A program made the translations under genes and the position numbers. This document shows positions 12,391-25,129 of a stretch of DNA of 64,000 bases, in pieces; the stretch's first letter is position 1, and each line of letters opens with the position of its first letter. The DNA comes from Lycorma delicatula. Taxonomy: Eukaryota > Arthropoda > Insecta > Hemiptera > Fulgoridae. The DNA lies in the NCBI RefSeq assembly GCF_047948215.1, contig NC_134455.1:164716575-164780574 (forward strand), written 5' to 3'. The notes under the pieces are model-generated. The model did not search any database. It was not told where the DNA came from and saw only the letters and a list, made by a program, of their open reading frames with translations.

Positions 12391-15300
12391 AAAAAGTACT
12401 ATTGTTAAGTAATTAAACCTTAATTGTTAAAGTTTACTAAATAATTATTTTCGTAATTTATCCTGTTATTATTTATTATTATTATTATTATATCAAGTAT
12501 AATAATGATAATACGAGTTTTGGTATTTTTATATTTTCAGCTATCGTAAAAAGATCATAAGGTAATTATATTTCATTTATTTGATGAAGTATTAAGAAAA
12601 CCTATCTAAGTACGATACTTATTTTAATGTTAAAACAATACGTTTTTTATAAAAGAAAAAAAAATTGAAAAAGGTGAAAAGAGGAATTAAGAAAGCTATA
12701 TCTCATATAAACGTTTTGTATGACTGATGCAACGTATTGAAATCAAATACGTCGAGGGATAATTTTTTATAAGGAGTTTTAATGAAAATAATTTCTGAAT
12801 GACTTTCAATACATTCTATGCTATCAGTCATGTGTGAATTATAATTATGATTTTACATATTTTTTTATGGAAATTTGAATTTAATGTCAATATTGCCTAA
12901 ACACTACTAATGTTTATTTAAGTTATCTTTTAAAGTATTCTGTACTCAGAAAAAAAATTATCAAAAAAGATTAAGAAAAAAAATAATTTTCAACAAGATA
13001 TAATTTTTGTCTATTATCTACTGGTACTTTTCTCTATCCTTCAATTTCATTTAAATAGGTGGTTAAGATTATTACAGTTATGGACAGACAAGACCATCAA
13101 CTCGGGTAAAATTTCAACCGATTGAGATTAAACATATTTTTTCCTTGATTACTTCTGTTATCCCTTTTATTACTTCATAACTCTCTCATTTGTCATTCTG
13201 TACTCATGTACATTTTGGCCTATTGTCAAGATACGCTTCTGATGAGATAATAGTTATTATTTTTCCTATTATTGTTTTGAGTTTGAATTCTGTTACCTTA
13301 AGTTTTACTCAAGCTCTTATTTTAAAAGTTTCAAATCGGCTGTTTTGACTTACAATTATTAATCTGATTTTTTCACTCCCATACTTCATTTTAAAGGTTT
13401 ATCTGGGAAATAAATATTTGGTGGTATTTTACAGATGGATGATCTCCTGACTTAAACCGATATATTGTAGCAGTAACATGATGAATGTTTCATTCAGGTC
13501 AATACGCATTTAATTATAATACGTCTCACATCAGAAATTGATAGGTATGCTAAACTATGGTTAATGAAAAAAATTGTCTTTTAAAATTAATTAAATAGTA
13601 TCACAGTTTATAAAATTAATAACTGAAAAAGAGACATAATTAGTATTGATGCTAATTAAAGAAGAAAATAATGTGGTTACGTGCTTTACATAAAGATATC
13701 ATGTAATATAAGTGACAAGTAAATGAAGATATTAAATGAAATCAGTGTAGAATAACATAATAATTTGAAGTTGCTAATTAGAAAATATTTCTGCATATTG
13801 TTCTTAAAATGAAAGTACAGAAAAATCAGATTTATTAAATTATTCCTTTCTATTAACTTAAGAAGAGATTAATTTCATAAAATAAAGTTATTTAATATCA
13901 TTTTAGACAAATTGGTTGGAAAAGTTTTTAAATAAATAATTCATTAAACATGAAATTTGAAGCAAAAAGCCCTCTTCTCCTTCATCAAAGTATTCAGCTT
14001 TGTTATATGAAAATTGTTACTTTTGAGGAATAAATTACTTCTTTTTATAAAAAAAAATGTAGTTCATGTTAAATATATAAATGATGCATAGAAATGTTAT
14101 AATTTACTTTTTCATCTACAGGAACTTAAACCTTAGGCCAATGCCATTTAATTCTTACTCCACACCATTTTATTTCAAACATGATATTGCAAGAGTTATT
14201 CCAGACGTTGAAAAAGTGCTGTGATTATTTAATTTATAATTTTAACATTCATTAAGGAAACATTAAATGTATTAGAGGGCATAAGTTGAAAAAACATTTG
14301 ACTAAAGAGTTCAATTTAAAAAAAAAGATTAACTATAAAATACTTTTTTCAGTTTTATTAATGAAGTACCTGTGAAAAGAAAATAATCTTCTTTATTCTT
14401 GTTGTTTAAGGCAAGACTAGTTGGCTGCCTGTCTGGTATAACTAAAATGATAGAGAATTGCTATGTACGGTGAAGCATAGGCAAGGGTCAGAATCCTTAT
14501 AGTACTTAGAGTATAGACTCACTTCTAGCAGACAACTTGTAGAACCAGTCTTGTCGGCTGACTTTCATGCAAACAAAACACAAAACGACACTATTCAAAT
14601 ACATATTGGCTTTTTTCTTTTTTCTTTCTTCCTTTCTGTTATTTTCTATCTCTCTCCTAACAAATACACTCCCATACATGAACACTTATTTTCATCTACA
14701 GATATGCATAAATCAGATTGAAATTACTGGAACTTATCTTAAATCAGTTATTGTGCAAGCTATAAACATCAAGGGCAAGCAAAATTTTACATATATTTTT
14801 TCATTCATATTGATTGTGTAATGACTGCTAATTATTTATTTTCTTTTGTATGTAGCCTTGGCAATTACTTCTAAACAGCTTGCATAAAGTTGTATTCAAA
14901 GTACAATAATTGAGTGCCAAATATAGTATAGTTGTTTAAGATGAGTTTTAGGTCTATTTTACCATTATGAAGACAAAAAGTGTTGTTTCAACGATTTATA
15001 AAATTTTCAGTCAGATAATTAATTCTTATAGATAATTCACTATTCATTTTTGGTTTGGATGATTTTCTTCTGTGAGGTTAACTGATCAGCACTATTGTGA
15101 AATGGTACATTTGATTAATTCATACTATGTATGATATTGTTGAAGTCTTTGGGTATTCTATGTAATTTTATTGAATTAGGATTAATATTCAGTTAGATTT
15201 TTCTTTTTAGTTATTAATGTACATGTAGCTTTTTGTATTTCTGGGTTTTCATGGGTAACTTGGACTCCAATACAAGGTTATCTTGGAAATAGTAACTACT

Positions 15301-15714
15301 AGACGGCAACAACAATAATATTATTCAAATTCTATGGAAAAAGGAATACAAAACAGTCCATCAACTGAATGAAGCTTCTTTACTAAATAGAATTTTCTCA
15401 TATGATTTTTTTAAAGATTTGAAACTGCATTTTATTTATGATAAGAAATATTTCTGATATTTGGATATTTTAACTTACATTGATTTTGCTATTGACTTGC
15501 ATTTGACTTGCTATTGATTTTCTTGAGATGAACTTTATATTATCCTGCTTTATACAAATGGAGTGAAACAGGACAAAGCATGCAGTCTAGTAGAGTTAAA
15601 ATGGTTATTTACTATATTGTTACATAACATTTGTCTTTAAAATTGGACTTTTTATTATAATTTTATCAAGTTTTACTTTTTTTTTTGGTCTTCAGTTTTT
15701 GTTTTATTACATAG
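12391..15714. other. Intergenic DNA, nothing recognised
   Basis: AT-rich to about 14400, then somewhat less biased. An ATT trinucleotide run lies at about 12470-12492. The open frame at 14567-14821 is hydrophobic but has no supporting gene structure. Confidence 0.5.
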
Positions 15715-16060
15715 AGTGATCCATGAAGAATGTAACAAAATTTCAGGACATCAGATTCTACTGACGAAAATAAAGAAGAAATTTCATGTAAGAAGAAAGT
15801 TCAAAATAAAGAAGAAAGTCCATAGGCAGAACCTACAAGTAGGTTCAAAAATGCTTTATTAGTGAGTGGCGACCAATGAAAGATTTTACCCTGATTTCTG
15901 GACCTTTGGTAAAAAAGTCATACTGTAATTTTTGGGGACCCAAATTAAGGGGTAAATCTAATGATTGTGAATGAAATCTGACCTGAAAAAATCCAGAACT
16001 GTATTTTTAGTAATTTTCAAGAAATCTGGGATAAAAAAAATATTGGAGTCGAAAAACACA
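15715..16060. mobile_element. Diverged end of a Tc1/mariner-type element
   Basis: The order of short blocks matches the ends at 9432 and 62736. These are a gtgat start, tctac/tctat, then aaaatgcttt.tt.gtgagt, gaaagatttta.cc..atttc, gggaccc, and tgacctgaaaa before a run of a/t. Identity is much lower than between the other two copies. No transposase frame remains. Confidence 0.5.
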
Positions 16061-16214
16061 CTACTTTATGTTTGGCATAAAATTACTTTGTTCAATGAGT
16101 AATAAACACATAAAGATCTTAAACAGAACGTAGAGAATTTGATTCTGAGTAAAGTGATATGAATAAAGTCTACAGAAACTAAACACAAATGTAAGAAATT
16201 TAATTATTACCAAT

Positions 16215-16345
16215 CTTTGTTGCGGTTTGGTAGTGTTTGGCCTTTCATCTGGAGGTCCTGAGTTCAAATTCCAGTCAGGCATGGTATTTTTCATACGCTA
16301 TAAATTTCCATTTTCAGATTCCCACAAGCTTCTATGGTGAATTAA
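16215..16345 (+). mobile_element. tRNA-derived SINE, family 1, diverged copy
   Basis: It carries ggcctttcatctggaggtcc, the B-box region gagttcaaattcc and the downstream gtcaggcatggtattttt, as in the fuller copies. The A-box half is degraded and the shared tail is weak (ttcccacaagcttc). Confidence 0.75.
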
Positions 16346-16552
16346 TTTATTAGTCAATCATTCATTTGCTTTTTTTAAAAATTCCTGTCAAGCAGAAAGG
16401 TAGGGAACAATCTATGGCCATGCACGTAACTAAAATTGTGTTTTTGTTCTATGATTCTAACCTTAAATCTGAACACTGTATACATAAGCCAAAAGCTATT
16501 ATAGCAGATTAAAACCCTGATATTTTTGCTGTACACTCATATCAGGTATATG

Positions 16553-16555
<3 letters not shown>

Positions 16556-16592
<37 letters not shown>
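16556..16592. repeat. (TA)n microsatellite
   Basis: An uninterrupted alternating TA run. A second one lies at about 16958-16985. Confidence 0.95.
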
Positions 16593-16596
<4 letters not shown>

Positions 16597-16954
16597 ATTG
16601 TTGTTTAGTGAACTAATAATTCTTTTTCTAATTATTAGAAAAGAAACTGGAGAGATACCTGCAATGATCTATCACAAACCCTCTTCTTCATATATAACGT
16701 GTTGATTTATATTTTTCTTTCCCCATTTAGAAGCATACATTACTTGTTGTTAGTATTAACAGGATAATAAGTCTTTCACCATAAGTAATATACATCTCTA
16801 CTACTTTCCGATTAAGTCATTCAGTTTGTTTAACAATTCTGATGATGTATCTAGCAAACAAATTCAATTAGCCAGATCATAGATAAAGGGAAGATAGTAT
16901 CAAAATCTATATTACATTGGGCTCCTGGCTAAATTGAGAAAAGTTAGGCTAATT

Positions 16955-16988
<34 letters not shown>

Positions 16989-18481
16989 AAATGTAATGGT
17001 AGACAATGTTGATGGTGGGAAATTTTAAGGGAGACTGAGATTAAAATATTTAAAAGTTATTAAAGATATGGGCTATGGAACTCTAAAGAATTGAAGGAAA
17101 AATCATGAGAAAGAGCTATATGGAGATCTGTTCTTAGCTTGATCACTGCAGAAGAAGATGCTAGACTGTTAAAGGTTATAATCTAGTGATTGTAGACCAC
17201 TTAATACAACCAACCGCTCCTAATGATCTAATTTTATGCAAAAATAACAAGTATCCTATGTACACTTACAAGGAACATGAGAGATGAAGTGGTTTTCTGT
17301 TGCGTTCTTCAGTAAGCTGAGTATACTGTTGCATATCAGTATGCCGAACCTACCAAAAATATTGCATAAAGGCGCTGAATGCACTTTTAGGATTAATATT
17401 CATGTGGATTCATAATACTAAAAGCAACTTTTTTCTCTGTGCCCACTGCAGGGAATGGCTATATAATGAACATCTGACTAGTTCCTCCACTAAGAAGGGC
17501 TAGAGCAAGGTTAATTTATGGTGAGCTGAATTTTTTAATTATGTCAGGCTAACTAGGTTAAAATTAGGTAGGAGGTGCGGCAGTACAATATTAAATGACA
17601 CAAGATGAAATATGGATAAAGTGATGATTGCCTTAACCTCAACTGACTATTTTGATAAAATTAAATTAAGAGGAATACCAATTTACTATGAATAATAATT
17701 TCATAAAATGAGGATTGAATCATAAATCTTAGATATGCAATAATGTTGATTAACTGGGGATTAGTTGTTATAATTATTAAATTTTTCATTTTTATTATAT
17801 CTGCTAGGATAAGGTGAAAAAGCTTCTTTTGAATGGAGGTTACCAGGCGTCCCTAGTCACCTTAGTATTAGGTAGAAACTTCTCTGCCACAATTCCAGCT
17901 AATAAATAATTCTTTGTGATTGCATACAGGAAATTTGGTTACTTTTATCCTTAATATTAAAATAATTTAGTTCAGTAATTATTATTATCATCTAGTAATG
18001 TCTATTTTTAAAGAATTACCCATTTAGTCATAGTAATTGATCTCATGAACCTGTTACAATTGAATTTACCATTGTCACAGTACATATTTTTAAAAGTAAC
18101 ATGGTTTGAATTAACATTTATTCTGATCATTATTATAAATGTACGTTGATGATAGCTAATGTAGGACAAAAGAAGTTGACTAAGTTAAAAGTGTCTTCTC
18201 AACTTTTTCAAAGTTGCAAGCCCATTGGAGTTTGCAGTGAGAAACTATTGGGCGCATGCACAGTTCAAGATCTCACACGACACTAGTACAATATATTGGA
18301 TATGGTTTATTAGGCTTACATTCACAAGTACATAACTGTTTTCTTTCTCCCACTATTATGCATTCTTAAACTAAGTATTTTATAAAACTGAGAGCCTCGT
18401 AAACTGTCCCAAAAAAAATAAATAATCTACTACAGGTTTGCGTTTATAAAAATCGGACTTTCCGTTTTCAATAAAGTACAA
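16593..18481. other. Intergenic DNA, nothing firm
   Basis: No supported gene. The stretch 17010-17170 has a faint resemblance to the C-terminal end of LINE ORF2 proteins but is broken by stops. A TA run lies at about 16958-16985. Confidence 0.45.
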
Positions 18482-18524
18482 CACAGTTATCTTAGCACAA
18501 CCACTTAGCATGGTCATGGAATGC

Positions 18525-18885
18525 TAGACGGGTGGGAGTAAGATTGGGTCTGTGGTGACACATACGAACGCCTGTGCTCTTACGTACGTACGTACGCATT
18601 CCATCTGTGCATTCAATAAACAAAGGTGATGAAAGGCAGGGGGCATGCGTGGAGTGCGTACCCGGACCCCAAATAAGCTAGGAACAGAAAGGGTAGCCCT
18701 CCTTGGAAGGGTACCTCGGCCGTCCGGAAGAGGAGGTCGGGATACTCTCATGAGTAGTAGGGGGACCCCGATGGGAGGTCCAGATGGAACTAGAAACATG
18801 GTGGGCAGTACGCCGCGACACACGGGTGCGATCGAGGCAACGTCTTCTAGTCGGTTACCGGTCGCCCCTTGTTGCGTTTAAAATA
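18525..18885. other. GC-rich block between left end and transposase
   Basis: Much richer in G+C than its surroundings. It contains acgtacgtacgtacg near 18580-18596 and a segment (about 18710-18810) resembling 6120-6250. Overlapping open frames exist on both strands, as expected in GC-rich DNA, but none has a recognised motif. It may be a LINE fragment. Confidence 0.5.
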
Positions 18886-19096
18886 GTACGTAAAACAAAG
18901 ATGATGAATCGAAACTAGGCGCGCTGCTGTTTCTTATTTTCACGACATTTACTTTTTGCATATATTATTTATTCTTTTATTTTTAAATTCTCAATTTTAT
19001 TTTTCAAAAAGGAGAAGTAGATTAGTATTGATTGGGTACATTATAAATAATGATACTCTATTATTTTGTTTTTTAACAAACCATGTTTTATTTTAG

Positions 19097-20538
19097 TTAG
19101 CCAAGTGGCTCAATGCCATATACATCGTCAGTTACATTATCTGTATCTTCGCTATCTGATATTTCAGTCTTATCGGTACTACTAGCGCTATCATGAGTCA
19201 CTATAATAAAATTTTCATTTTGCATATCTGCAACTATATCTGTGAATACGCTTTTTCAAATCTTAAAGTATGATCACAAGATAATTTCTAGTCATCAGCC
19301 ACTATAATTCAGAACATTTTTGTTCTGACATTTGCTTAACTTCACCAAATTTTACCTGGATAAAACATTTTCTTCAGCTAACTGATTCTTTATTCTAGCA
19401 CACATTAGCTGGATCGGGTTAAGTTGAAGATGGTTTGTGGCTGTCTTAAAACACTATGATCGTAATATTCCAATATTTTGTCAAAATAGAATTGTTCGTA
19501 GCGCACTTTATTTAACTTTACCAATTGATAAAGTTGGACTTTTCACATTTGAGATGAGCATGGAATATTTATAGTTTGCAACCATTCTAATTGCATTTGC
19601 TTTCTACCATTTGAGTTCGGAACCTGGTGTAATTTTTTATTATGGTAAGATGCATTGTCGAAAACTAAAACTGAACGAGGTGGAAGATTTGGAATCAATT
19701 TTGTTTTCAGCCACTTTTCAGAGTTATCGGCATTCATGTCGTCATGGCAATCACCTTGTTTCTGACCCTTGTTTCAAACCTTGCAATCACAAGGTTTCTG
19801 AACCTTGTTTCTAACAGGTTCATCTTGTTACTATTAAGAGATTAGTCTCTTTTAATATTTTCAATATTAAAAGAACATTAGGAACTTCTCCAGTTTCACC
19901 TCCAGCGTGCATCATTATCAATCTATGTCCTTTCGATATAGATTTCTTGTAACCATGAACAGAATCATTAGGCCAACTAAAACATTATGTGTGAATTGAA
20001 AAAATGTAGGACTCGTCAGAAAATATAATTACTCAGCCAATAATTTACGCGTTTTAATCGAATGTCGTGTTTTTTCACTAACAACTTTCTGTTATCAGCA
20101 GTCTTTTTCCACCTAAAATCCATATTCCGTAAAATGAAAGCACGCATTAATTTGAAATCCAAATCTTTATGTACTGTTTTCAAAACCGCAAACAATTTAT
20201 TTAACGTCGGTAATTTTTTATGGCGTATATGAAAATTATACACGATTTTCCTTAATGCACATCTTTGAAAATCATCGATACTAACTTTTTTTATTTTTCG
20301 AGATTTTCCTGTTGTAGTGAAACTTTCATTTTCATCTAGTATATTTTTTTCAGTTACATTTTTTCGCACCAAGTGAGCTTATATGCCACATAAATCAGCA
20401 ACGCGAGCTTGTGTTTTGAACATAACATATCGGGTTTTTCTTCTGAAGTTTTTCATAGAAGTTCATTATAATATATTTAGTCTGGTTTCTTATTACCACT
20501 CCCCGTTCTAATCTACAATTAGATTTTTGTTGAGGCAT
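19097..20538 (-). pseudogene. DDE transposase pseudogene (insect Tc1-related, DNASYH motif)
   Basis: The start at 20538 gives MPQQKSN. After an early frame break, 20372-20016 encodes about 118 residues (RCALRKIVYNFHIRHKKLPT...RWKKTADNRKLL), a DNA-binding region. It runs on into SNYIFSDESYIF, a first DDE acid, and HRLIMMHAGGE. The second catalytic region VFDNASYHNKK lies at about 19737-19600 with LIPNLPPRSVL before it. A possible original C-terminus ends in an acidic tail and a stop at 19097-19099. The 19740-19860 part is disrupted by repeats and stops. Families with DNASYH and an LLP.LPP lead are common in insects. No intact product is possible. Confidence 0.75.
19745..19815. repeat. Short repeats and hairpin breaking the transposase
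   Basis: The word ccttgtttc recurs and aaaccttg / caaggttt form an 8-bp inverted repeat around caatca. The block is not part of the transposase reading frame. Confidence 0.6.
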
Positions 20539-21272
20539 TACACACCGTAATTCTAACCGAAAATACACCAACTGAGGAAGTAGTATTGAAAATGCTGTAT
20601 TTCACACTGTGAAAGGAGTATTGATAAGTACTGTTTTAACAAAAGGCAATACTATTTTATTTCAACCAAGCAAAGCATTAAACAGGATTGCACTAGACAG
20701 CACTGGGCAGGAATGCTACCGATTCTTGCCTTCCCCCTAGACAAACACACAAGATGTTCTACTGCGCATCGTTGTGTTTACGCTAAGATAACTTTGACGT
20801 CCTCTACTAAGTTACTGAAATAGCATAGTCAGGAATAGATGTATAATCGGATTTGTCACGAATTTGATTGAACTTTTCTGATGTTATATAGTCAGAACTT
20901 CATTTAATTTAACAATTAAAGAATATTAATATCTTTTTATTTTCTTTCTTCCGGGTAAATACGATGAATTTCAATATTTTTTCCTTTCTACATCAAGAAA
21001 ATTTACTCTACTGAATTTCTTGTTTTGAAATTTCGTTACATTTCTGTTTATTAATAACCATTTAACAAGTTATCATCGGCAAAAAATCAGCTGTTACTTA
21101 TAATAGTGGATTATAAACATTATTTCTGATTAAAAGTTATATTCGTTCTTTAATGAGTGTTTATTCGTGGACAATTCTGTTATGCTTGGAATGGTATTAT
21201 ATTATTAAAATTAACTTTTGTTAAATATTAGGATTTTATTATTTATTTTGTAGGTTACACCCATAACCTGCT

Positions 21273-21429
21273 GGCCTCCGTGTCGCCAGTGGTAGCGTCT
21301 CGGCCTTTCATCCGAAAATCCCGGGTTTGAATGTCGGTCAGGCATGGCATTTTCAAACAGTAAAAAATTGCCATGTTATCTTATCCTATGAAGTAACACC
21401 TAACGGTGGTCCCAGAGGCTAAAAAGAAA
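21273..21429 (+). mobile_element. tRNA-derived SINE, family 1, with 15-bp target duplication
   Basis: The body runs from ggcctccgtgtcgccagtgg through the B box gggtttgaatg and gtcaggcatggcattttc to the tail taacggtggtcccagaggct and a short A-rich end. It is flanked by perfect direct repeats gttacacccataacc at 21254-21268 and 21430-21444. This proves insertion by target-primed retrotransposition and fixes both edges. Confidence 0.95.
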
Positions 21430-21689
21430 GTTACACCCATAACCAAGTGTAACATAAGTATTCATCAACGTCAACTGATCAATTTGGCACACATATATTA
21501 CGACTGGAACTAACTTTGGAACGCTGGTTGAAAACTTGGATCTTTGCCAACGTCTTATCGAGATCCTGGGAAGTTACGGCGGCATAAGCTCATTCGAGAC
21601 AAATTTGTGAGCGACCTAGATGGCTCGATCAATGAAGGTACCCTTGAGGACTTAGATTCTCATTCAGTGTCTCCGTCATCGGCAAACGG

Positions 21690-22516
21690 CTTCGGTAATG
21701 CGTAAGCCGAGGACGACGCAGGTTACCAGTGACGTGAAAAACTACTTAACTTTGTCGAACAGGTATGAAGAGTTACCGATGAAAGAAAGTAACACTGAAA
21801 CAAACCGGAAAGAGGCCATCACATCACCTCCGATTATCCTCTATGTGATCACGGATGTGTTGCGCCTTTACGAACTAAAAGTCACTACTATGTTAAAATT
21901 GTCAGTGCTAAACAATTACATGATATGTCGAAAAGCGTAGATGTATAAAAAAATAATAGAGTTGTTCCGTGAACACAAGCTACTCGAAGACATATTCACG
22001 AAAAAGATGAGAGTGTCTTTCGGGTGGTTCTGAGGAACCTACATTATTCAATCCCGACTGATGTCATCAAAAGTGAATTTAAAAAAAGGACATAAAATAT
22101 GAAGTATTATATACGGTCTTCATTGTGTGATAAAAGAACCATTGTCGACGTAATTCATAAACCTTTAGCCTGTTAAGAAAAACAAGAAGATACACAAAAT
22201 AAGAGAAATCCTATGTAGCGACACATTTGAGTCATCCAGAAGAGCTTCAGGTCTGGTTCAATGCATGAGATGTCAACAATATGGACATAAAAAGAATATG
22301 CGACCCTTCCGGCGTGTCAAGTGTGCAGAGGGAAACAGAAATGCGGACTGTCCTAGAAAGGATCGAAATACTCCTGTTGTTTGTGCACTTTGTCACTCAG
22401 ACCATCCAGTTAATAGAGATTATAGAGTTTATAAGGAGATTCTGAAAAGGAAACAGAAGCAGAAAGTGCTACTCCACAAGAGCTTAGGAGCACATAGTCG
22501 ATTTTATTTAATCTAG
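21690..22516 (+). pseudogene. Jockey ORF1 (Gag-like, CCHC zinc knuckles) remnant
   Basis: TSPPIILYVITDV (about 21822-21862) matches the proline-rich entry to the family's Pre-C2HC domain. FRVVLRNLHYSIPTDVIKSE (about 22018-22075) is the core of that domain. LVQCMRCQQYGHKKN...RCQ-type knuckles follow (22255-22420), with CALCHSDHPVN as the last one. Proteins of this kind bind element RNA. Several frameshifts separate the blocks, so this is a relic. Confidence 0.8.
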
Positions 22517-23837
22517 GCAACGCCAATTCCTCTTCTCTAGGCACAGAGCGTTCTAGAGATTCAAGCTCCCAATCAAATAATAATTTCGTATTTTATGTCG
22601 CGGTTATAGGGTGCTATACCGTGAAGACACCGAGGACAGATTACAGAAATTAACTTCCGACATAGAGTAAGAGCCTGATTTCTTAGAATCTACCTGCAAC
22701 ATCAATAGTATTGCTGTCCGCAGGCAAGGATAAGAGACATTTAACTCCACAAAATCGTTAGATGATATCCTATCAATATAGGATAGCATTTATCCATTGC
22801 ATGCATCTATATCTAGGATATAGATGAGATATCTATCAATATATATGACTAATCATCCGGACGGTAGGGCGCATGGAGGCAGTGCGCTGATTATCAGGAG
22901 TACGATAAGATATCATCAATTGCCGAATTTTTGTATTTCAGAATTGATCATATCCAAGCGATCTTGACTGAAGTTTTAGACTGGCTCGGGACTCTCGTGC
23001 TATCAACAGTCTATTATCCTCCTAGTTAGCCATATGATCTTGAGTAAATTATTTCTCAGTATTTTGCAACATTGTGCCCTCGCTTCATTGCGGTTGGGGA
23101 CTAGAATGCAAAACATGTTCATTGGGACTCACAACGAGGTTTAATTGAGGTTTAACCTCGAGAAGAGGTTTAATTGCATTACGAACGTGGACCTCAATGC
23201 GATCTCCGGATTACAGCCGACGACATACTGGCCGTCGGATCTAAGGTTTCGAACCTACTTATGTAACATCCGACATATCGTCTGTATACACTCCTGTAAA
23301 GATTAGGTACTATTCAACGTCTGATCATTCGCCTATCCTACTCACTATAAGAACGGTGGTAATTAGAAAGAAGAGATCTGCTGTCCTACATAACAACAGG
23401 ACAGCTTCTTATAGTAGCTGTTCGAGGATGAACTGGTCGTACCCACTGAGTTGAAATGCTCGCCTGATATGCGAACGGATACCTGACCTTGGTGTTACAG
23501 GAACAACCTGGCGCTCATCGCCTGGTGACAAGAACGAAGGACAAAGTGAAGCGGCCTATCCATGAGAAGCAATGGATCTCATTTCAACCAAGAGACGGCT
23601 CAGGAAGAGATGGCAATGTAACAGGAGACTACAATAGATAAGCTCTGGCTGCCTGGTCTGCTATACAAACTAAAAACAAATCTATCTCAACCTTTTTATT
23701 TATATTTAATATATTGCGTAGTTATTTGGACGAACGCTTCTCCCAAATTAAGTACAAGGAGGAGTTACCTGAATTCTTTGATATTTCCTCGGGTGTTTCT
23801 CAGGACTCCGGACTTCCTATCTAACAAGCTCTCTCTT

Positions 23838-24145
23838 TCTGTTTAGTCTCCGGAACCACCGTAAGAAATTACTTCAGAGGATGAATGAGGATGAAATGTA
23901 TGAACGTAAATGAAGTGCAGTCTTGAACAGTCTACGGTTGAACATTCCTGAGATATCTGGTTAATTAAAACTCAACCACCAAATAACACCGGTATCCAGG
24001 ATCTAGTATACAAATCCGTATAAAAGAGTTACTTTTATACGCAGTTGTCTTTACCAGGATTTGAATCTTAGAACTCTCGACTTTGAAATCAGCTGATTTG
24101 CGATGACGAGTTAGTTCTCCACTAGACCATTCCGGTGAGTTATCT
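23838..24145 (-). mobile_element. tRNA-derived SINE, family 2
   Basis: Read on the - strand from 24145: ggaatggtctagtgg (A box), tcgtcatcgcaaatcagctg, then gattcaaatcc (B box), a central region with taccggtgttatttggtgg, and a tail ending catcctctgaagtaattt and acggtggttccgga near 23850. Copies on other strands lie at 55811 and 62495. The tail is the same as that of SINE family 1. It sits between the endonuclease and C-terminal parts of the jockey relic. Confidence 0.85.
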
Positions 24146-24318
24146 AATAAGCTACTTTTTACAAAATGAATCTAAAACCGTTTTGGCATATGGAATCCAT
24201 CTCTTGGACTCGGCGAGTACCAGAAAAATAGAGATTATTCAGCGTTTCCAGAATAAATTTGCGAAATGCATTACGCTGGCGCCATGGTTCGTACAACAAA
24301 ATTCACCAGTATTTAGAA

Positions 24319-24920
24319 CAGCTATGTCCAACCCGCGGCCCAGTTGTTCCTTTTGTGTGGCCCTTATAGATTTTACATAGATACCTTTTATGCATTAAAA
24401 AGGTAACAAACATTATAATATATTCTATACAAGTAATTTGAATATCTTTGTATATTGGCTATGACTTCTTAACAGCGTAATAAAGTTTTCATGGATATTT
24501 TTTATATTAACCAATTTACAACATTCATAGATGGTTCTTACAGTCTTAAGTTTTTTTAACTTACGGCGCTGAAGATACACACTGTAAGATTTTTATTTTT
24601 AAAATAATATGATTAAAAATAAAATACATATGTTTTAAATAAAAATTTACAAAAATTATGTTAGAAACAAAATAAAAATAAGTCAAATTTGGAGAATTTG
24701 ATAAAAAACATCATTATAAAAATATATATTAAAAAAATAAAAACTTTTTGATTCTTTTTAGAATATTGTTTTATTACACTAAAAACTATATTATAAAATT
24801 ATAAGTAAGTTAAACAATTTATTTATAACAGACACCCGGTCCTTTTTTATTCTATTGCGGCTTACTTCACAATCCTAGTATTTTATTGACCCGGTAACGA
24901 TTTTGGGTCGGACATAGCTA
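24319..24920. mobile_element. 602-bp non-autonomous hAT element (MITE)
   Basis: The left end is cagctatgtccaaccc and the right end, reverse-complemented, is tagctatgtccgaccc. The direct flanks atttagaa (24311-24318) and atttagag (24921-24928) match at 7 of 8 positions, an 8-bp duplication as expected for hAT. Beyond the right duplication the interrupted jockey protein resumes (VREEVDQF...NYLAVNLLDNGEDVRRLKR), which independently confirms both edges. The interior is AT-rich and non-coding, so it must have moved with a transposase made elsewhere. Confidence 0.9.
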
Positions 24921-25129
24921 ATTTAGAGTTACTATCAGTTCGAGAAGAAGTCGATCAATTCGCAACTATGTAAAGAATAAGACTTAACAATTACGTAAAC
25001 TATCTGGCTGTAAACCTCTTAGACAATGGGGAAGATGTAAGGCGATTAAAGCGAGTATATGAACTGGATCTAGGAACCTAAAAATGATACTAAGGACGAG
25101 GCCTCTCTTCTTAAGTTGTTTCGGTGTGA

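Larger units (their letters stand above)
18482..20800 (-). mobile_element. Decayed DDE DNA transposon with inverted ends
   Basis: The left end holds cacagttatcttagcacaa (from 18482). The right end, reverse-complemented from about 20796, holds caaagttatcttagcgtaa. The two share agttatcttagc in inverted orientation and so frame about 2.3 kb. Between them the - strand encodes a broken transposase (19097-20538). A GC-rich block at 18525-18885 does not belong to the transposase and is probably a later insertion. The exact edges and target duplication are not clear. Confidence 0.65.
21480..25085 (+). mobile_element. Decayed jockey-type LINE with nested insertions
   Basis: Pieces follow the jockey order on the + strand. 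ORF1 remains at about 21690-22500. The endonuclease start of ORF2 lies at about 22850-23700 (PDGRAHGGSALIIRST; later SDHSPILL). The last part of ORF2 lies at 24160-25085 (YGIHLLDSAST...IEIIQRFQNK, then NYLAVNLLDNGEDVRRLKR). Most of the reverse transcriptase is missing. A SINE (23838-24145) sits at the gap and a hAT MITE (24319-24920) splits the last part. Stops and frameshifts are frequent and there is no functional product. The 5' end is uncertain. Confidence 0.85.

Noticed and set aside
17010..17170. A LINE ORF2 C-terminal remnant (GRLRLKYLKVIKDMG)
   Set aside because: The resemblance is short and weak and stops interrupt it; not enough to call.
18524..18881. Overlapping open frames on both strands in a GC-rich block
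   Set aside because: Open frames on both strands are expected from low stop frequency in GC-rich DNA; no motif was recognised.
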